The notes beneath the pieces are model-generated. The model was not told the origin of the DNA, did not search any database, and was given only the letters and a program-made list of their open reading frames with translations. Made by a program: the position numbers and the translations under genes. A stretch of 64,000 bases of DNA from Ancylostoma caninum (Eukaryota; Nematoda; Chromadorea; Rhabditida; Ancylostomatidae): assembly GCA_037903475.1 (NCBI GenBank), contig JBAJFG010000151.1, positions 160,925 to 224,924 on the forward strand, read 5' to 3'. Shown in pieces: positions 22,272-43,900 of the stretch. Numbering within the stretch: position 1 is the stretch's first letter; every line of letters begins with the position of its first letter.

Positions 22272-24561
22272 CTAGATGTTTAACTTGTGGTTTTCTGCAC
22301 CAGCTGAAAAACTTATTGACAGCTTGGATTTTGCATCTAAATTATCCGAGTGCGGTCAAAGTGGCTTGAATTGAGCAACTTGTCAGAAATTGTGTCTTTG
22401 TCAGACCGAGTTCAAATCTACAGGCAATTCATACGGATGGCTCGCCATCACGATGTCATAAAAATTTCCAGGAAAGAACAACTCTCCGATAGTCATTCTG
22501 GAAATTTCTCAAGCCGACCGCATAATTTGAACAGTCACTGCCTACTAAAATCCAGCATTGGCCAGTACAACTACATACAATTTCTGAAAGCTGCCACTAT
22601 ATTCTTGTATGTACATCTAATAGCGATGTGGTAAACGACGACTTCGTTCTCTAGGCAATATTTTGAAAATTTCTTCCTCTTTTTTTTCAAAGCGTTAATT
22701 AAGTTAAGGTTTTCCCTCGCTGTACCAAGTAGTCAGCAAATCCAGAGGAAAAATATTTATTATACATTAAAATGTGAAAGTCATGCGAACTCCTCCTTCG
22801 TTTCGCTTCGGACGTGAAGTTCCAACGGCTCTAGAATATGTGCATGTTGTGCATAAGTTACTTATTGATTACCATAACTGACAAGATGGCAAACTTACGT
22901 TTATCGTCTATTCGTATATAATTGTAATACCGTCGGCATTTTGAAACAACACCAAGTTCCCAGTAATGAGTGAGTAAAAGTAACACATCCAGTAAGTGAG
23001 CAATCCACGAATATTCATCGAATTTCTCGCCAAACGCTGCTAAAATATGAAGCCATTCAAGGGTAAACAAGAAGAGTGCAAGTATAATGAAACAACGTGA
23101 ATAGAACTGACAAGATTTTTTTTAGGATTGGGGGAAAATTAATCCAATGGTCCACTTTTTTCCTCTCAATTTGCATGCCCTTTCTTTCAATATTTCCTTC
23201 GCACATACACAATTACATAACGTTGTGGCTGCTGTATTTTGCATTGAATTATGGTATTATTGGTTGTGACTCTAACAAATATATGGCTAAAAAGGGTAGA
23301 ATTGGTGGAATAAGGATTGGTAAAGCTATCTACGATGTAAGAGAGGGCATAAGTAGAAAGTAGGAGCAAAAAACAATGCGGAACTTTGACTGACGAGGGT
23401 AGCAAGGGTCCATAGAAGTTCCACAAGGATTTCAGTTTACAGATTTTAGAATTTCCCCAATAATTATTGTTATATATGTACTATATAAGTAGTGTATATC
23501 AAAAAACATTCGAGAATTCGCACACAATTATGAGTAAATGCACACCATCTAAAATAAGAGAAAGCTTCCACAAATTGAAAAAAAAACACTCACCTATAAC
23601 CATATCCTTATGAAAAATATTCACATAAAAATAGTAACCGCCAAGAAACAACAAGAAAAATATAGAACCGACCTGGAATAGCAATGTGAAATATAGTGGT
23701 AAAAGTATGTACGTACATAACAGTCTTGCGGGGCAATACATTATTTTTCCCCAAAAATGACTGAAATTTCTGGGAAAAAGCTCTTTTCCTGAGGCAAATA
23801 TCTGTATCTCTCGCAGTTTTGATGTTATTTTCATTTCTTGATTCCGTATTATTACAATAGCCCTTCAAATTAGGCATGGAAATTCTATCCCCCGATGGGA
23901 GGAATTCTTTTCACTTGAAAGGGGAACGCATGACCACATGAGCTTCGTCGACGGTGCTTCTATAATTATTGCACTCGTGTAATGACGGCAAATCTCAGAA
24001 CGAGTGCACTACTAGTACACTCATTTATAGGATCCATAATGTGGCTAATCTATTAAAAGAAAACCCCCCTTTCTTATAGGAGTACGTCATTCTGGGTTCT
24101 GATGTGACCTGGAGGTAGAGTTCGACAAAAAAGCTACTGATGTCAGTTTTTTTTTTCATGAAATTTTCAGATAAAACCTCGAAACTCTCATATATTCACA
24201 AAGTGCTCAACGAATTCCATTTTTCAATGTTATTTGCTTCTGAAATAATCACTTTTGCGCCATTCTGAAAAGTGAAGCCAAGCGACGGTGACGTCTACGG
24301 ACATGCCGTCATTTTTACAATATCTGTATATTGTATAGTATTATATTTTGCATCGAAGATAAAAATGCTCAAGAAAGAACTTACAATATAAAAATACAAA
24401 GGCATCAACAGGCTTGGATTTCTGGTGATGATCCCGATCACAGTGCATATACAGACAGCAAACCCGATTAGAGAGATGAATATTGTGTATGGTGGAAGCG
24501 GTAGTTGCATTAGGAGGATACTCCATATCACAATGTAGGCGACAATAAACTTCGTGACCAG
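22272..24561 (-). CDS. Multi-pass membrane protein, partial (3' exons)
   Basis: Three minus-strand exons join in phase: 24561-24385 (59 codons, phase 0), 23672-23594, and 23039-22899. Acceptors are CTTTTCAG, TATTCCAG and TTTTAG. Donors are GTAAGT, GTGAGT and GTAAGT. The last acceptor is a TAGCAG tandem that would add or drop one Ala. The product has at least three hydrophobic segments: FIVAYIVIWSILLMQL, ISLIGFAVCICTVIGII, and a segment built across the exon junction (FYIVGSIFFLLFLGGYYFY). A charged and Tyr-rich tail follows (CRRYYNYIRIDD). Nematode four-pass proteins of the LAPTM type have a similar layout, but I cannot name the family. The terminal exon is uncertain: 22303-22272 ends in phase with TAG, but another open frame starting just after the TTTCAG at about 22583 also fits. 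The 5' end is missing. Confidence 0.6.
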
Positions 24562-24705
24562 CTGAAAAGAGTAAAAATCGAGAAGCACACTACTTTCTTG
24601 TATAATTGATATGTTCTGATTAAACCTTAACTAGTTTATGTGTGCAGGAAAGCCGTTAATCTGAATGTATTTACACACAACCGCACTAATATGTACGTAT
24701 TTGTA

Positions 24706-24968
24706 CAGTGGACGTCAATGACGGTGGCGCACTCGCGGCCTTGAGAAGGACGCCGCGCAACCGCGCCGCGCGCACCGGGATCGGTGTCGTCTGCCGCTGG
24801 AATGCAATTCCTAGGCGTTTTTCTTCTCCATTCGGTCGATAAACCCTTAAACGGGTATAAAAGCTGCTAGAAATAGCACAACAACAGCACAGGACATGTC
24901 GCGCGCGGCGCGGTTGCGCGGCGTCCTTTTCGAGGCCGCAGATGGGCCACCGCCGGTGACGTCCACTG
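24706..24968. mobile_element. GC-rich MITE of Tc1/mariner type
   Basis: The ends CAGTGGACGTCA and their reverse complement are flanked by TA (24704-24705 and 24969-24970). Inverted repeats of about 72 bp include GGACGCCGCGCAACCGCGCC, which makes the arms very GC-rich against an AT-rich background. The 263-bp element has no coding capacity. TA duplication points to the Tc1/mariner superfamily. A TATAAAAG lies in the loop. Confidence 0.85.
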
Positions 24969-25713
24969 TACGTAGCCTCGTTTGGGAGTGACTGACAGCA
25001 GCTCTTGTGATTCTGATGATATCTCAGGTTGCCACATTAATTCGTGGAGGTTTTTTGAGTAGAAACGTTTCATGAGAAAGGGGGATCAGTAGCCCACTGC
25101 TGTTTTTCATCTACTGGCGAATTCGATGCTTTTTCTGCTCGTTTCGTGACATGGAATAACTTCCACTAGGCGTTGGTGGACGTTGCCTGCTCCAATGAAG
25201 TGCGCTTGGGGCGTAAGAAGTTCAGCGGGTCGCATGTGGTAAACACTCGTAGTGAACTTTACTTGTCACTAATGGACAGGTAAATTTTACCCCTGGCCTT
25301 ACTCCACGGACTGATGAGAAACTTTTTGATGACTGCTAAAAAAAGGGTAAATTTTTAAGGGTTATCGTGATTAGCAAGGGTTATTGGATATGCATGAGCG
25401 ATGACCGAGACAACTTGCCCATCATAGGTGGGACGGGCAAAACCCACCCAGCAGATTTCTTCCAGGTCATCTGAAGTTGATCTTAATCAACCCACGCGGC
25501 TTCAATACCTGAATTGTTGGTGCGAATGTTTTAAGTCGTATCATTAGCTTTTCAACCAAACCGAAAAGGAAAATAATGAAGGTGTTGGAAGTGAGTGGAT
25601 TTCTTGACTGGAACTTCTGAGTATTTCCAAGGCCTTGAACTTGAGTAAAATCAGGATATTTTCAGAAGATATGAGGATGTGCTCGTAGAGAAGGAACAGC
25701 AGTCTTGACGCAG

Positions 25714-26495
25714 ACAAACATTCGGAACTTTCGCGGGTGACTCGACGGAATAAGCTCCACGGAAGTTCCGAAGTCGAACAAGAGTGACGTAATTTGCGTC
25801 TTGTGGAGTTGGCCATAACTCGAGTAATAAGGTATTTAAATTCAATCAACACGGAGTGATGAACACCTCCACACGTGCCGATACCAAAACTCGTGGGATC
25901 ATGAATCTCACCATAGGTGGTTCCACCACGTACTTTTACCTACTCCACTACTGGTTTCGTTTTCTGAAGATGAGCTTCAAGCAGGCCGGCCCTCTGACTG
26001 TGCTCTGTATCCGCATCAGGTTTCAACTTCAATGAAAACATGGAAAAATTCCTCTCTGGTAGAAATCTGTCAAGTTTTCGTATTTGTGGGAACAATCCCA
26101 AATGTACTGATACGAGCTTTACCCGAGATTCGACATTAGAGATGTCACTATTCGGGCATTCCGAGGTAAATTTCAAAGGAAAAATAGCGGAAAAATTTTC
26201 TCACTCTACCACAGTTTCTTATATGGCTAGCTGAAGTCAAGCAAGAACATAACACTACAAAAATTGGACGAAAACATGCCACTTGGTATGTTAGCTTCTT
26301 GGATCATTCTACCTGTCTCGAAGCTCCGCGGACGTTCCGAAGTTACTTTTTTCTCTGCGTCTCCATTTGGAACATCCATGGAACTTGCGCGGAACCCCCG
26401 AAAAAATCAAAGAGTGACGTCATACTTCTGTGGAATTTCCGAAAACCGGGCTCCGATAGTAAGTCAGGCTCCGCGGAAGTTCCGAAAGTTTGTCT
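25714..26495. repeat. Dispersed short repeat with core CTCCGCGGAAGTTCCGA
   Basis: The core occurs at about 25754-25771 (+), 26323-26340 (+) and 26468-26485 (+). It occurs inverted, as TTCGGAACTTTCGCGGG, at 25721-25737. Two copies are followed by GAGTGACGT within about 80 bp. The arrangement suggests several overlapping or nested copies of one small element. No single boundaries could be drawn. Confidence 0.5.
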
Positions 26496-26930
26496 GGGGA
26501 ATTAGTAGAAACACTCAGCCCTCTATAGGAAGAAGGAGAGAAAAAAAAACACAAATAAACTATGGATAAGCAAACGAACTATAAAGAAAGCGAATAATTA
26601 TTTAGCGACCTAATAAGTTCTGTGAATGTGAGAACTATCACAAAAATTGCAATGGCTCGGGAAAACACGTCTTATGTTTCCTGAATTTCTTCGATATTTC
26701 AATTAAATTTCTGTGTTGTTGATCTTCCTCCCTTTATTCCATTATAGTACTGCTACTTGGTAATCTTAGTTATCAAATAAATATTTCTTTTTCGAGTGCC
26801 ACTTGGAACAGTATGTAGATAGCTTAGATCCTCTGTCTCTCTACTGGATTTTACAAAAAAATACGATTAATTCATGAATTTACTAGACAACAGCCATGTC
26901 AGAAAATATTCAAAGGAAATTAAGACTCAC

Positions 26931-27021
26931 GGAGGCATGTGTCGTTCCGTAAAGACAACGAAATTTTCGGTCATTCGTACCATCGGGCATATCGCCAGCA
27001 ACATTACAGCATTAATGAAAC
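26931..27021 (-). CDS. Candidate upstream exon of the membrane protein gene
   Basis: After a TGATTTTAG acceptor, 91 nt are open in one frame and encode FINAVMLLAICPMVRMTENF and a few further residues, up to a GTGAGT donor. The hydrophobic start suits the first membrane segment of the gene at 24561-22272. It ends in phase 2, whereas the exon at 24561 starts in phase 0. A further exon must lie between them, or this belongs to another gene. I did not find a convincing candidate. Confidence 0.35.
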
Positions 27022-35667
<8,646 letters not shown>

Positions 35668-35735
35668 CCTGCATAAGTTACATCATTGGCATTATGTCAT
35701 TCCTGCATAAGCTACATCATTGGCATTACGTCATT
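35668..35735. repeat. Tandem duplication of a 34-bp unit
   Basis: CCTGCATAAG[T/C]TACATCATTGGCATTA[T/C]GTCATT occurs twice back to back, with two transitions between the copies. Confidence 0.9.
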
Positions 35736-37739
35736 TACATAATACGCTCTCCAAAGTTCATAATTCAGTACTAGTCGCAAGCTTGAGCCAAATCTAGGGG
35801 TGTATGACATCCTTCTAACATGGCAAGAATAGTGTCACTGTGCCGTGCATGATGTTGCCCGTCTGCAGATTATCATGGGTAATCTTCTAAAGAAACTTTT
35901 ACGAAAATTGAAGGATAAGCTCAAAAGAAAAAAGAAAGCGAAAACTTATTTGAATCCGTGAGCTTAAATCCTTGTTTCTGCACGATGATGAGAAGTTCTG
36001 CTCCACACAATGAAGTTAAACCATTATCAGCCAAGAACACCACGACTTCACAATTATTCTGTCCGTTCTAGCGTATTATGCCTGCAAACCACTCGAGCCG
36101 TAGATGGCTTGAATGTGAAATGTATATACCCTTGTAGAACAGGTTTCTGCATTCTTTTGAACTTTGACAAGCCTTCCTCCAAAAACGTAACGAATCTGTG
36201 ATTTGATGAATGAATCAGTAGACTTGATATCAGCTGGAGTAAGAGAATGTTATAGTTAATTTCTTTACGTTTTAATTTCACTGTTTCATTCAGCAGATTT
36301 TTGTGTTCGTCCTATGGCCGGGGTGCACTAGTAGGAATTGATTGATAAATAACAAGGCGTACATAACTGGCCGTGTAGGATTTCTTTTGAGAAAAAAGCT
36401 ATGTAGATTGACAACTTATACCTGCATAATCAAAAACTTCACGATCCTTAATTGATTGACATGTGTAATGTATCCTAAAAAAAAGAATGGCCAGCATCAG
36501 TCACCTCAGCATCTGTCCTTTAGATTTATCCATAAATCTGTCGAAAGAAGATTAAAGAGGTTTTGTGGAATGGCCGTGCTAGCATAATGAACGGAGAATA
36601 TTCATCCTCTTTTAGAAACTTTCAGACCTTGCACTAGGGGAAATCCGGTGACATCCTACACTCGAGGCAGCTTTATTTATCTGCTAAACACCTAAAAATC
36701 AAAGGTAGTCTTTCGCTGGATGCATTGCTGGAGGACGCAGTTATGGAAGGAGTATACAGTGGAGGAGGTGAGGAAGAGGTTGGGCAGGAGAAATGGAGGT
36801 CACCACCACTCTAGAGACGTACGTACACAAACAGCTGTACGTATTAAAAGATAACCAATTAGTAAAGGATAGAGGGCTGAGGATGAGCTGCTCAAGCAAA
36901 TTTAATGCAGCACTTCTACAAAATCCTACACCTCTACATATTCTTTCCTTCGCTCCCTTTTTTTCACTTTATATTCCCTTGACTACATATCTCTATTTTC
37001 ATAACCGCATGGCACATGAAGCAGATAATTGTAAAACCACCGTACAACTTCAAAAACCGCTGAAAAGCTAGGCAAGGAAGAAAAGAAGTGTCCCAGAAGT
37101 GAGAGTGAGGTTTAACCTTTAATCCTGTAGAAGAGTTTGTTAAGAAGATGTAAATAAACTTTATCGTCCTCGTTGCAAAAAGAACATAGAGAAAAATCAT
37201 GTAAAAGAAAAAATGATAGCAGAGCGATATGTAATAAACATAGGTGTACGCGTATGGCCTGTTTGCATATGAATCGATTCTCCTGTCCAGGATTTGCGGC
37301 GTTTAGAAGCAATTATAACCGAACACTGGAGGACTTTTCGCTCTTCTTTTTCTGAGAGCGCACTCTGAGCGACTAGGAAACAACGCCATCAGGATCGATT
37401 TTCCGTGAAATTCGTGTGTAATTCAGTTAAGGTGAAATAGGGCGGTGCTACTGTTGCATGGTTGGTGCGTTCGACACTGCCCCTTCTTCACAGCGAAGTC
37501 GTTGTGATTTTGCGCGGAAATGCCCTGATAAATTTGATGGCATAGAAGGAAAGAGTTAGGACTCGAAAGGGGGTGGGCAATAGAATGCATGAATGATAGA
37601 GCGAGACTCCATACTCTGGAAAGTCGCAAGGCCTCGACTGAGTAGTTTCTGAAGCAAAAATTGGAGACGAAGTTGCATGCTCTGAAGAGATTTTGTAGCA
37701 TTTTTTCCCCAAAATTAGCAACCTTTCGTGGATAACTAC
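35736..37739. other. Stretch without a supported gene
   Basis: AT-rich sequence with scattered short frames. The minus-strand frame 37764-37423 (113 codons) has no recognisable domain. It ends just before the second Tc5-like insertion. Confidence 0.4.
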
Positions 37740-37742
37740 TTA

Positions 37743-38591
37743 CAAGGGAAGTGCAAGAGGCCATATTCGAAAATCGGGATGAAACCTATCTGGCTTGAAT
37801 CTTTGTTGGAGAGGGTGTTGCAGTATATATTTTGTTACTGCCCTCGGCTTCAAAAAACAAAAATCCCACCACAGTACTATATGCGTTGCAGCACTAGTCC
37901 GTCAGCGACGAGGTGGCCGAGTGGAGAGGATGCGGACTGATAGGCAGGAGGTCGAGGGTTTGGATCCCGTCATTGACACTCGTTTTGCATTTTTGTTTTT
38001 TATTCCTCCTATGTTATTGAAATCAATTTTGGAGGGCTAGAAGACAACACTTGTCTTTACTGACGTACTAGCTATAGAATAACTACTATGCTATGAACGT
38101 AGTTTAGTGATCGTACAGCTTTCCCTCGAGTCGCTAGAAAATTGTAAAATTTTCATTCAAAACAAAAAAAGGATGGTCAATGAGAAAGCATTTACTGGCA
38201 GCAACGGTGCACACAGACAATGAAGTGTTCAAAGCAAAAGCGTATAACGTAGTTATTCCGTGCCTAGTGCGTCAGTAAGGATAAGTATTATCTTCTAACC
38301 TTTTAAATTTGATTTCAACAACACAGGGGGAATAAAAAAATGAGAGAGCAAAACAGGTAGGTGCGCATGACGGGGTTCAAACTCTCGAGCTGACAGTGCA
38401 GCATCCTCCCCACTCGGCCACATCGTCGCTGACGGACGAGTGCTGCAGCGCATATGGTACTGTGGTGAGATTTTTGTTTTTTGGAATCGAGGGCAATAAT
38501 GAAATATATACTGTAACACCCTCTCCAACAAAGATTCAAGCCAGATAGGTTTCATTCCGATTTGCGAGTCTGGCCTGTTGCACTTCCCTTG
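37743..38591. mobile_element. Tc5-like DNA transposon, copy 2 (non-coding deletion derivative)
   Basis: It has the same CAAGGGAAGTGCA ends as copy 1. It is flanked by TTA at 37740-37742 and 38592-38594 within C-TTA-G, so the target was CTTAG. Its 849 bp equal copy 1 minus 564 bp of interior (copy-1 coordinates 12597-13160), with two bases (CG) at the junction. The left arm still contains the last codons of the transposase C-terminal domain (CFEHFIVCVHRC), cut off by the deletion. It is therefore derived by deletion, and copy 1 did not gain the interior. It has no coding capacity and would need a transposase from elsewhere. Confidence 0.93.
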
Positions 38592-38594
38592 TTA

Positions 38595-40752
38595 GCAAAA
38601 CAGCAGCTGGCTCCCTCAAAAAATCGTACATATAAATAGAAACTGGTCTGAATCACTGAAACTGGGAATAACGACCAGGGATGTGCGTAATTATGATTTA
38701 CGATTTACAAATTACGATTTACAAATTTTTTACGAATTACGATCTATGAAAATCACGTTTTTTGTTACGGACATCCCTGATAACGTACTTTACCTGTACT
38801 TTTCAGAAGGAGCAACGATTAAAGAGGAGAAGATTTGTGCACAGGTCAATATTTCTTTAAATGGCAGAACTTCTTTACAGAATACGCAGATATTCGAACG
38901 GCCACTTGATAAGAAAACACCATCTAAAAAAGTATGTGCGTATGAATGTACCTAGCACGAAAGTGCGCCGCTTGTCAACAACGTTAGCAAAAGGTGAAGC
39001 GTTCCTGTAGCGGAGAGGGTCATAATTCAAACTTTCTTGGATTTTTCCAGTTTACAACAGTTTTCGGGAAAGAAGCTTAAGTTGAAACTTCGCAACCACA
39101 TAGCCAGCTCAGAGCACGAACACAGCAAGTCCTCCAGAGAAGCCATACTTCTATTCTATATTAATGCTGCATTCCTGACGAATGATGAAGTTGGTACGCT
39201 CCCGAGTGGTCAAACCTCTCCTATCACATAATGTACGCTTACCACACCATCTACTTATAACGTACACACTACTTCGTAAGTCTAAATACTATGCAAAACA
39301 TAGTGGCGATGGGAAAAAATAGTTGAGAAGAGGAGGACGATGACGCAATGGCGGCTGCAATCTCATCCTGAATGCCGCATCATATGAATCGCCGTATTCC
39401 CATGGACGCCTGAAAGAGGGCCATAAAAGGGCACGTGACATTGGATTTTGCTGAGTAAATAATCATGGTCTCATGACTTTGTATTTAGAATCCATGGGTT
39501 AAGGAGTTATATAGTAGAAGAGTAGATGATCAGCAAGTTCGTTAAGTTTCAGTAAGCAGCATTGCCATGCACTCAGCAGTTATGACAACCCATTTCACAG
39601 ACAACACCCACGAAAACCTTCACTTTCAAAATCGCTCCAGACTTTCGAGTTATAAAAAATGTAGAAATGATATTCAATGTCAAAATGGCATCAGACACGA
39701 AAGAACACCAGGAGTTCCAGAGAACTTTAGAAAATTGTCGCCTTACTCTCGTACATTTGAATGCATGCGCACCTCTTTGTGGGGATCGTCAACTGAAAGG
39801 AACGCACGCAATCCTAGAATTAGCAAGCTTTTTTAAACTGGTGCGACATCCACCTAAAAAGCCACATCATTTGGCAGTGTCCACTGCCTTTGCCGCTAAA
39901 TTTCTGCTAAAAGAAGATGACTACATATTTGCGTTCTCATGGCTGTTGCGATTCACTACATACCAAGGCTCTGTTTTTTTCGAAGTTTCTACTTTCTCCC
40001 AAATATTATTTGCTCGAGGGATAGAAACTAATGCAAGCGTGTCCGACAGAGATTTGATTTTCTTCGTCTGTTTTAGACATTCCTGCTCCAACCCTTTGTG
40101 TTATTTTTTTTTCTTTTCGATGGTGCATCATGAGTGTATAAATAAATAAACAAACAAATAAAATACACAGCATGCGACCTATCTTAGAAGTAAAAACTTC
40201 CATCAGAGCCTCCTCCGAACGACCATTAAAACGAAATGGGTGATACACAAGAACAAGGATAGCAAAAAACATCCACTCACATTACGAGGACGACACAGAG
40301 GTGGGACCTGAGCGTGTCTGTCAATGTCCGTGCTCCCTTTGTGCATAAAAGTCCTATTACTGCTCACTCCATTCAGAAGGAAATGCACGGTCGATTTTTT
40401 TTCTTTTTTCTCTTGTCCACACTAGCCATCCGCCTGCAAGGCGGTGTGAAATTCTTCATTAGAAATCCATGCATTTGTTGATGAGTGTCTACATAGGAGA
40501 TGAAGAAGGACTTGAAGGTCATAGACATTATGGATATTACGATTCCATTATGGATATTCTTGGAAGAACGTGAAGCGACCAGGAACCGTCATGGTTAACC
40601 GAGTCTTTGCTGGTGTAATAAAAGTTTCACAAACATAATGGAAGCAGTAGAACATTCTGTTCAGAAAATATGTCAACCAGCCTCTATATCCTAGCAGGCT
40701 GCAGAAAACAGGAAAACTTGCTGGATTGGTTTTTCCTGTAAGAGCCTATTAA
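38595..40752. other. Stretch with one unassigned ORF
   Basis: At 38690-38740 a short motif ATTACGATTTACAAATT is repeated imperfectly. Apart from the frame at 39667-40149 nothing is notable. Confidence 0.4.
39667..40149 (+). other. Unassigned 160-codon ORF
   Basis: This is the longest plus-strand frame outside repeats. It starts MIFNVKMASDTKEHQEF and contains runs of Phe near its end, followed by AATAAATAAA. No domain, signal peptide or membrane segment is clear. The Phe-rich tail coincides with poly-T runs, so only the first roughly 120 codons look protein-like. It may be a chance frame, a pseudogene or a single-exon gene. Confidence 0.2.
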
Positions 40753-40990
40753 CAGTGCCGGACGAAGGAGTTGCTTGCCAGGGAGGACGTGCGAAAAAAA
40801 ATTGGCAACTCCACCACTCCATGAATCCAGGTGGAGTAACAATCCAATAATAAATATTAGTAAGAATAAGAATAAATATAAACAACAAAGAATAAAGTCA
40901 TGCAAATATCTTTATCAATTTTATAAAGTAATTTCAAAAAACCTCGGGGGTGGGGTGGGGGGGGGGGTCGTTGCGCTGCCCGAAGCAGCG
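40753..40990 (+). repeat. hAT-like MITE, copy 1 (decayed right end)
   Basis: It begins CAGTGCCGGA and shares with the element at 60069-60378 the order CAACTCC..CACT, an AT-rich centre, TTTTATAAAGTAAT and a G-rich right part. The right terminus could not be matched to CACTG, so the end is approximate. A frame at 41194-40934 (minus) overlaps it, but the coding-like part lies outside the repeat. Confidence 0.6.
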
Positions 40991-43900
40991 ATGATGGGGA
41001 TTTTGAATGGGAGAAATATCTGGCGCTTCATGAAAGTTGGGAGATCCATCGGTTCGGACCTGCTCGCATACGCCGCACCACATGCCTTCTGACACTCCGA
41101 TATAGCACGCACATTCCAGTGATGCCACTGTTGTCATTTCATCTGGTCCAGGTGCAGCGCGTACGAAAAGGTCCCAGATATTGAAATCATCCATACCTGT
41201 CTAGGAGTTAGACGAAACGGCATCGTGTTGAAGACATTCTTCTACCAGGTCGCTTCGAAGCCGGCTCTATACGTTTTGGACAACGTCATTATGCTTCACC
41301 GTGCATATGTTGTTTTTCCCACAACTAATCCTCACCAATATCCAGAATATAAACATGGGAATATGAAGGATTTAAGAGCCCACTAATGGCGCTGTTTTTG
41401 CAGGAGATACAACTGGTAATAAACAATGACATGCGGCAAGTTTCCTTCCGACTTCTAGCCACATAGTCATCTGAATGTATGCTCACATATGTATGCATCA
41501 AACCTCTGAGCAGATTCTAAGATGTTCACGCCGCAGCCCCTCGTAGGTACGAATTCTACGTTCTGATTCTATATCCATTTCATCAGTTTTGATGAATTTT
41601 TCACCCCAAAAGGTAGGACAGAGGTGCACAGCTACAGACCATAAAACATGTGCTGCAAACTTAACATGAAGTTTGAAAAGATTTGAAAAGTTGCACGACA
41701 ATGAGTAATGGGGTTTGGAGCCGGGCGTTGGCAAAATAAATGAAGAGATTTTAAGCGAAAACGATTCAAATGGAAAATTCAATTTCAGAGGGGCCAGGCC
41801 TCAGTTGGCAGGATTATCGCCTCTAACGGCAGATGAGAGGAGAGAGAAAAAATCCAAGCCCATTCAATGTTTTTATTCAGCCGCCATTCAAAAAGGGTAT
41901 CTCTCTGGAAAAGAATGGCTAACGGCTGCAGTTCTTGCACTTTTTGAGCACACCCCACTGCTTTTCTTGATACAAAGAGTACACACATCGCTGCTTTTCT
42001 ACTAACTATGGAACAAAACGAGCGCAAAACAAGGAAATGAATCTTTCCAGCAGCTGCCTTTTATGGAATTACGTTGGGCTTCGATGAATGGATACTCAGA
42101 AAGTAACCCCTGGAAGCAAAGTGCCCTATTAGTTCATTCATAAAATTTTGAAGGAATATTCTTAGAGATTCACCTACGTTAGAAGGCTCTGACAACACAG
42201 GTGTTATTCACAAATATTAGCTTGGAAAACAGCTGCTTAGAAACGCGAGTTCCTGGTTGATGTTCCTGGTTGCAGGCTACTCGATAAAGGCAGTGCCAAA
42301 GACGACTGTGAAGAATTGAAGGACAAGAAATAGCAAAAATCATCATTGTTTTTTTTTTTTTCCCATTAGTATGTTTTTCTTCAACATCCCAGTCTATCAT
42401 TTCTTCTGTAATAAGCGCGAAATTTAGTTGCTATACATCTTCGATGTATTCCTGAACAAATAAATGAACCAGAGCAAAAGGCAGGCTCATCCAATTACGT
42501 AATTAAGCACTTTGTTAATGATATAATATCAACTGAAATGATAAAAAACTCAATCCAACTCCCATCTGTTTTCAGTAGTTCTTACTCGGCAGTCCTGAAT
42601 GAAAAGGTGAATTGACCTCTCACAGGTGGGAAAAATCGAGCAGAATTTAGCCAATTTCGGCTCGTTTTCTCATGGATTTCCTTTCCGCGAAAATTAACAA
42701 AAAATTACCCAGAATTTGCTGAATTTCTGAGTACATATTTTAGAAGAATCGCCAAGATTTCATGAGAAACTCTACAGCAGAATCGGCATTTTTCTCACTG
42801 TGGTCTCAGGATTTTCACAATTCCTATAAGGCAATTCATGCGCGCATCAGACGCACGCACCTATTAGAGAAGGATTTTCCATGAAGACCGGTCAACGCGA
42901 CAGCTCATCCTCAATAAAGAGAATGCGCAACAGCCGTGAAGTAGTAAACGCGTGCGTCTGAGCTGCGACTGCGATGCGATTGCGATGCGGTTGGGCCTTA
43001 TTCTTCATCATATAGAGGCACGCGCGTCAGTCGCACGCATCCGGTGTAGATTGCTCTTATACATATGATATCTACAGGGAAATTTCCAAAATAGCATTCC
43101 AGTTTTGCTGGAATGTGCACTTTTTCCGCTATTTATAATTGCTCTAGGTAAGACTACGAATGATGTAGTTCAAAAAATATCTTCACGGGCTAGTTCTTGT
43201 ATAAGACTTGCCTCAGCTTTTCGTTCAATTCCCCATTTTCATACCAAGATAAAAATGTCCTTCACTGTTCAAAATTAAATGTAGTTTTTGTTACTTCATA
43301 CTTCGGAGGCGATTGTCAGTGATTAATGCAACTATTCGACAAGCAGTGCCTAGCGTATGCACTGCCAATTCAGTAATTCCTAAATTTACCACCAAGTACA
43401 TAGAACTACGGGAATGGTAATGGAAGATTTTTAGTTGCTTGCGATCCTGTCCATTTGGATTTTGTATTTGGTTTTCCTCCACTTGTTTTTCTCTTCCATA
43501 ACGAACCACTCTAGTTATTGTTGCATTACGGAGCATAGAATATGTGTAGGTAAACAAACGAATGAGACTGAAATCTGACACAGACGGAGCCTATTCAGAA
43601 GAGGCATGAGGCAATCCTTATGTACTGCATAATGTGTAGAAAATGGAAGAGTCTCAAACCGTTCCAATGGACAAGGAAGAGATAATATGAAAGATAAGGC
43701 GTCATGGAATCCTAGGATTTTAGGAAAATCCACTGTAGTGGGCGCAAAATGATGTCAACTTATTTTTCTTCATAGGAATTATGACAGCTCAGCGGATTAG
43801 CAGCGCTACATGATGAAATAAAGATAAAATATATAGGAAAAACAGTTCAAAGAGCCTCTGTCTTACAAATTCTAGAGATTTACATCAGAATCATGAGTAA

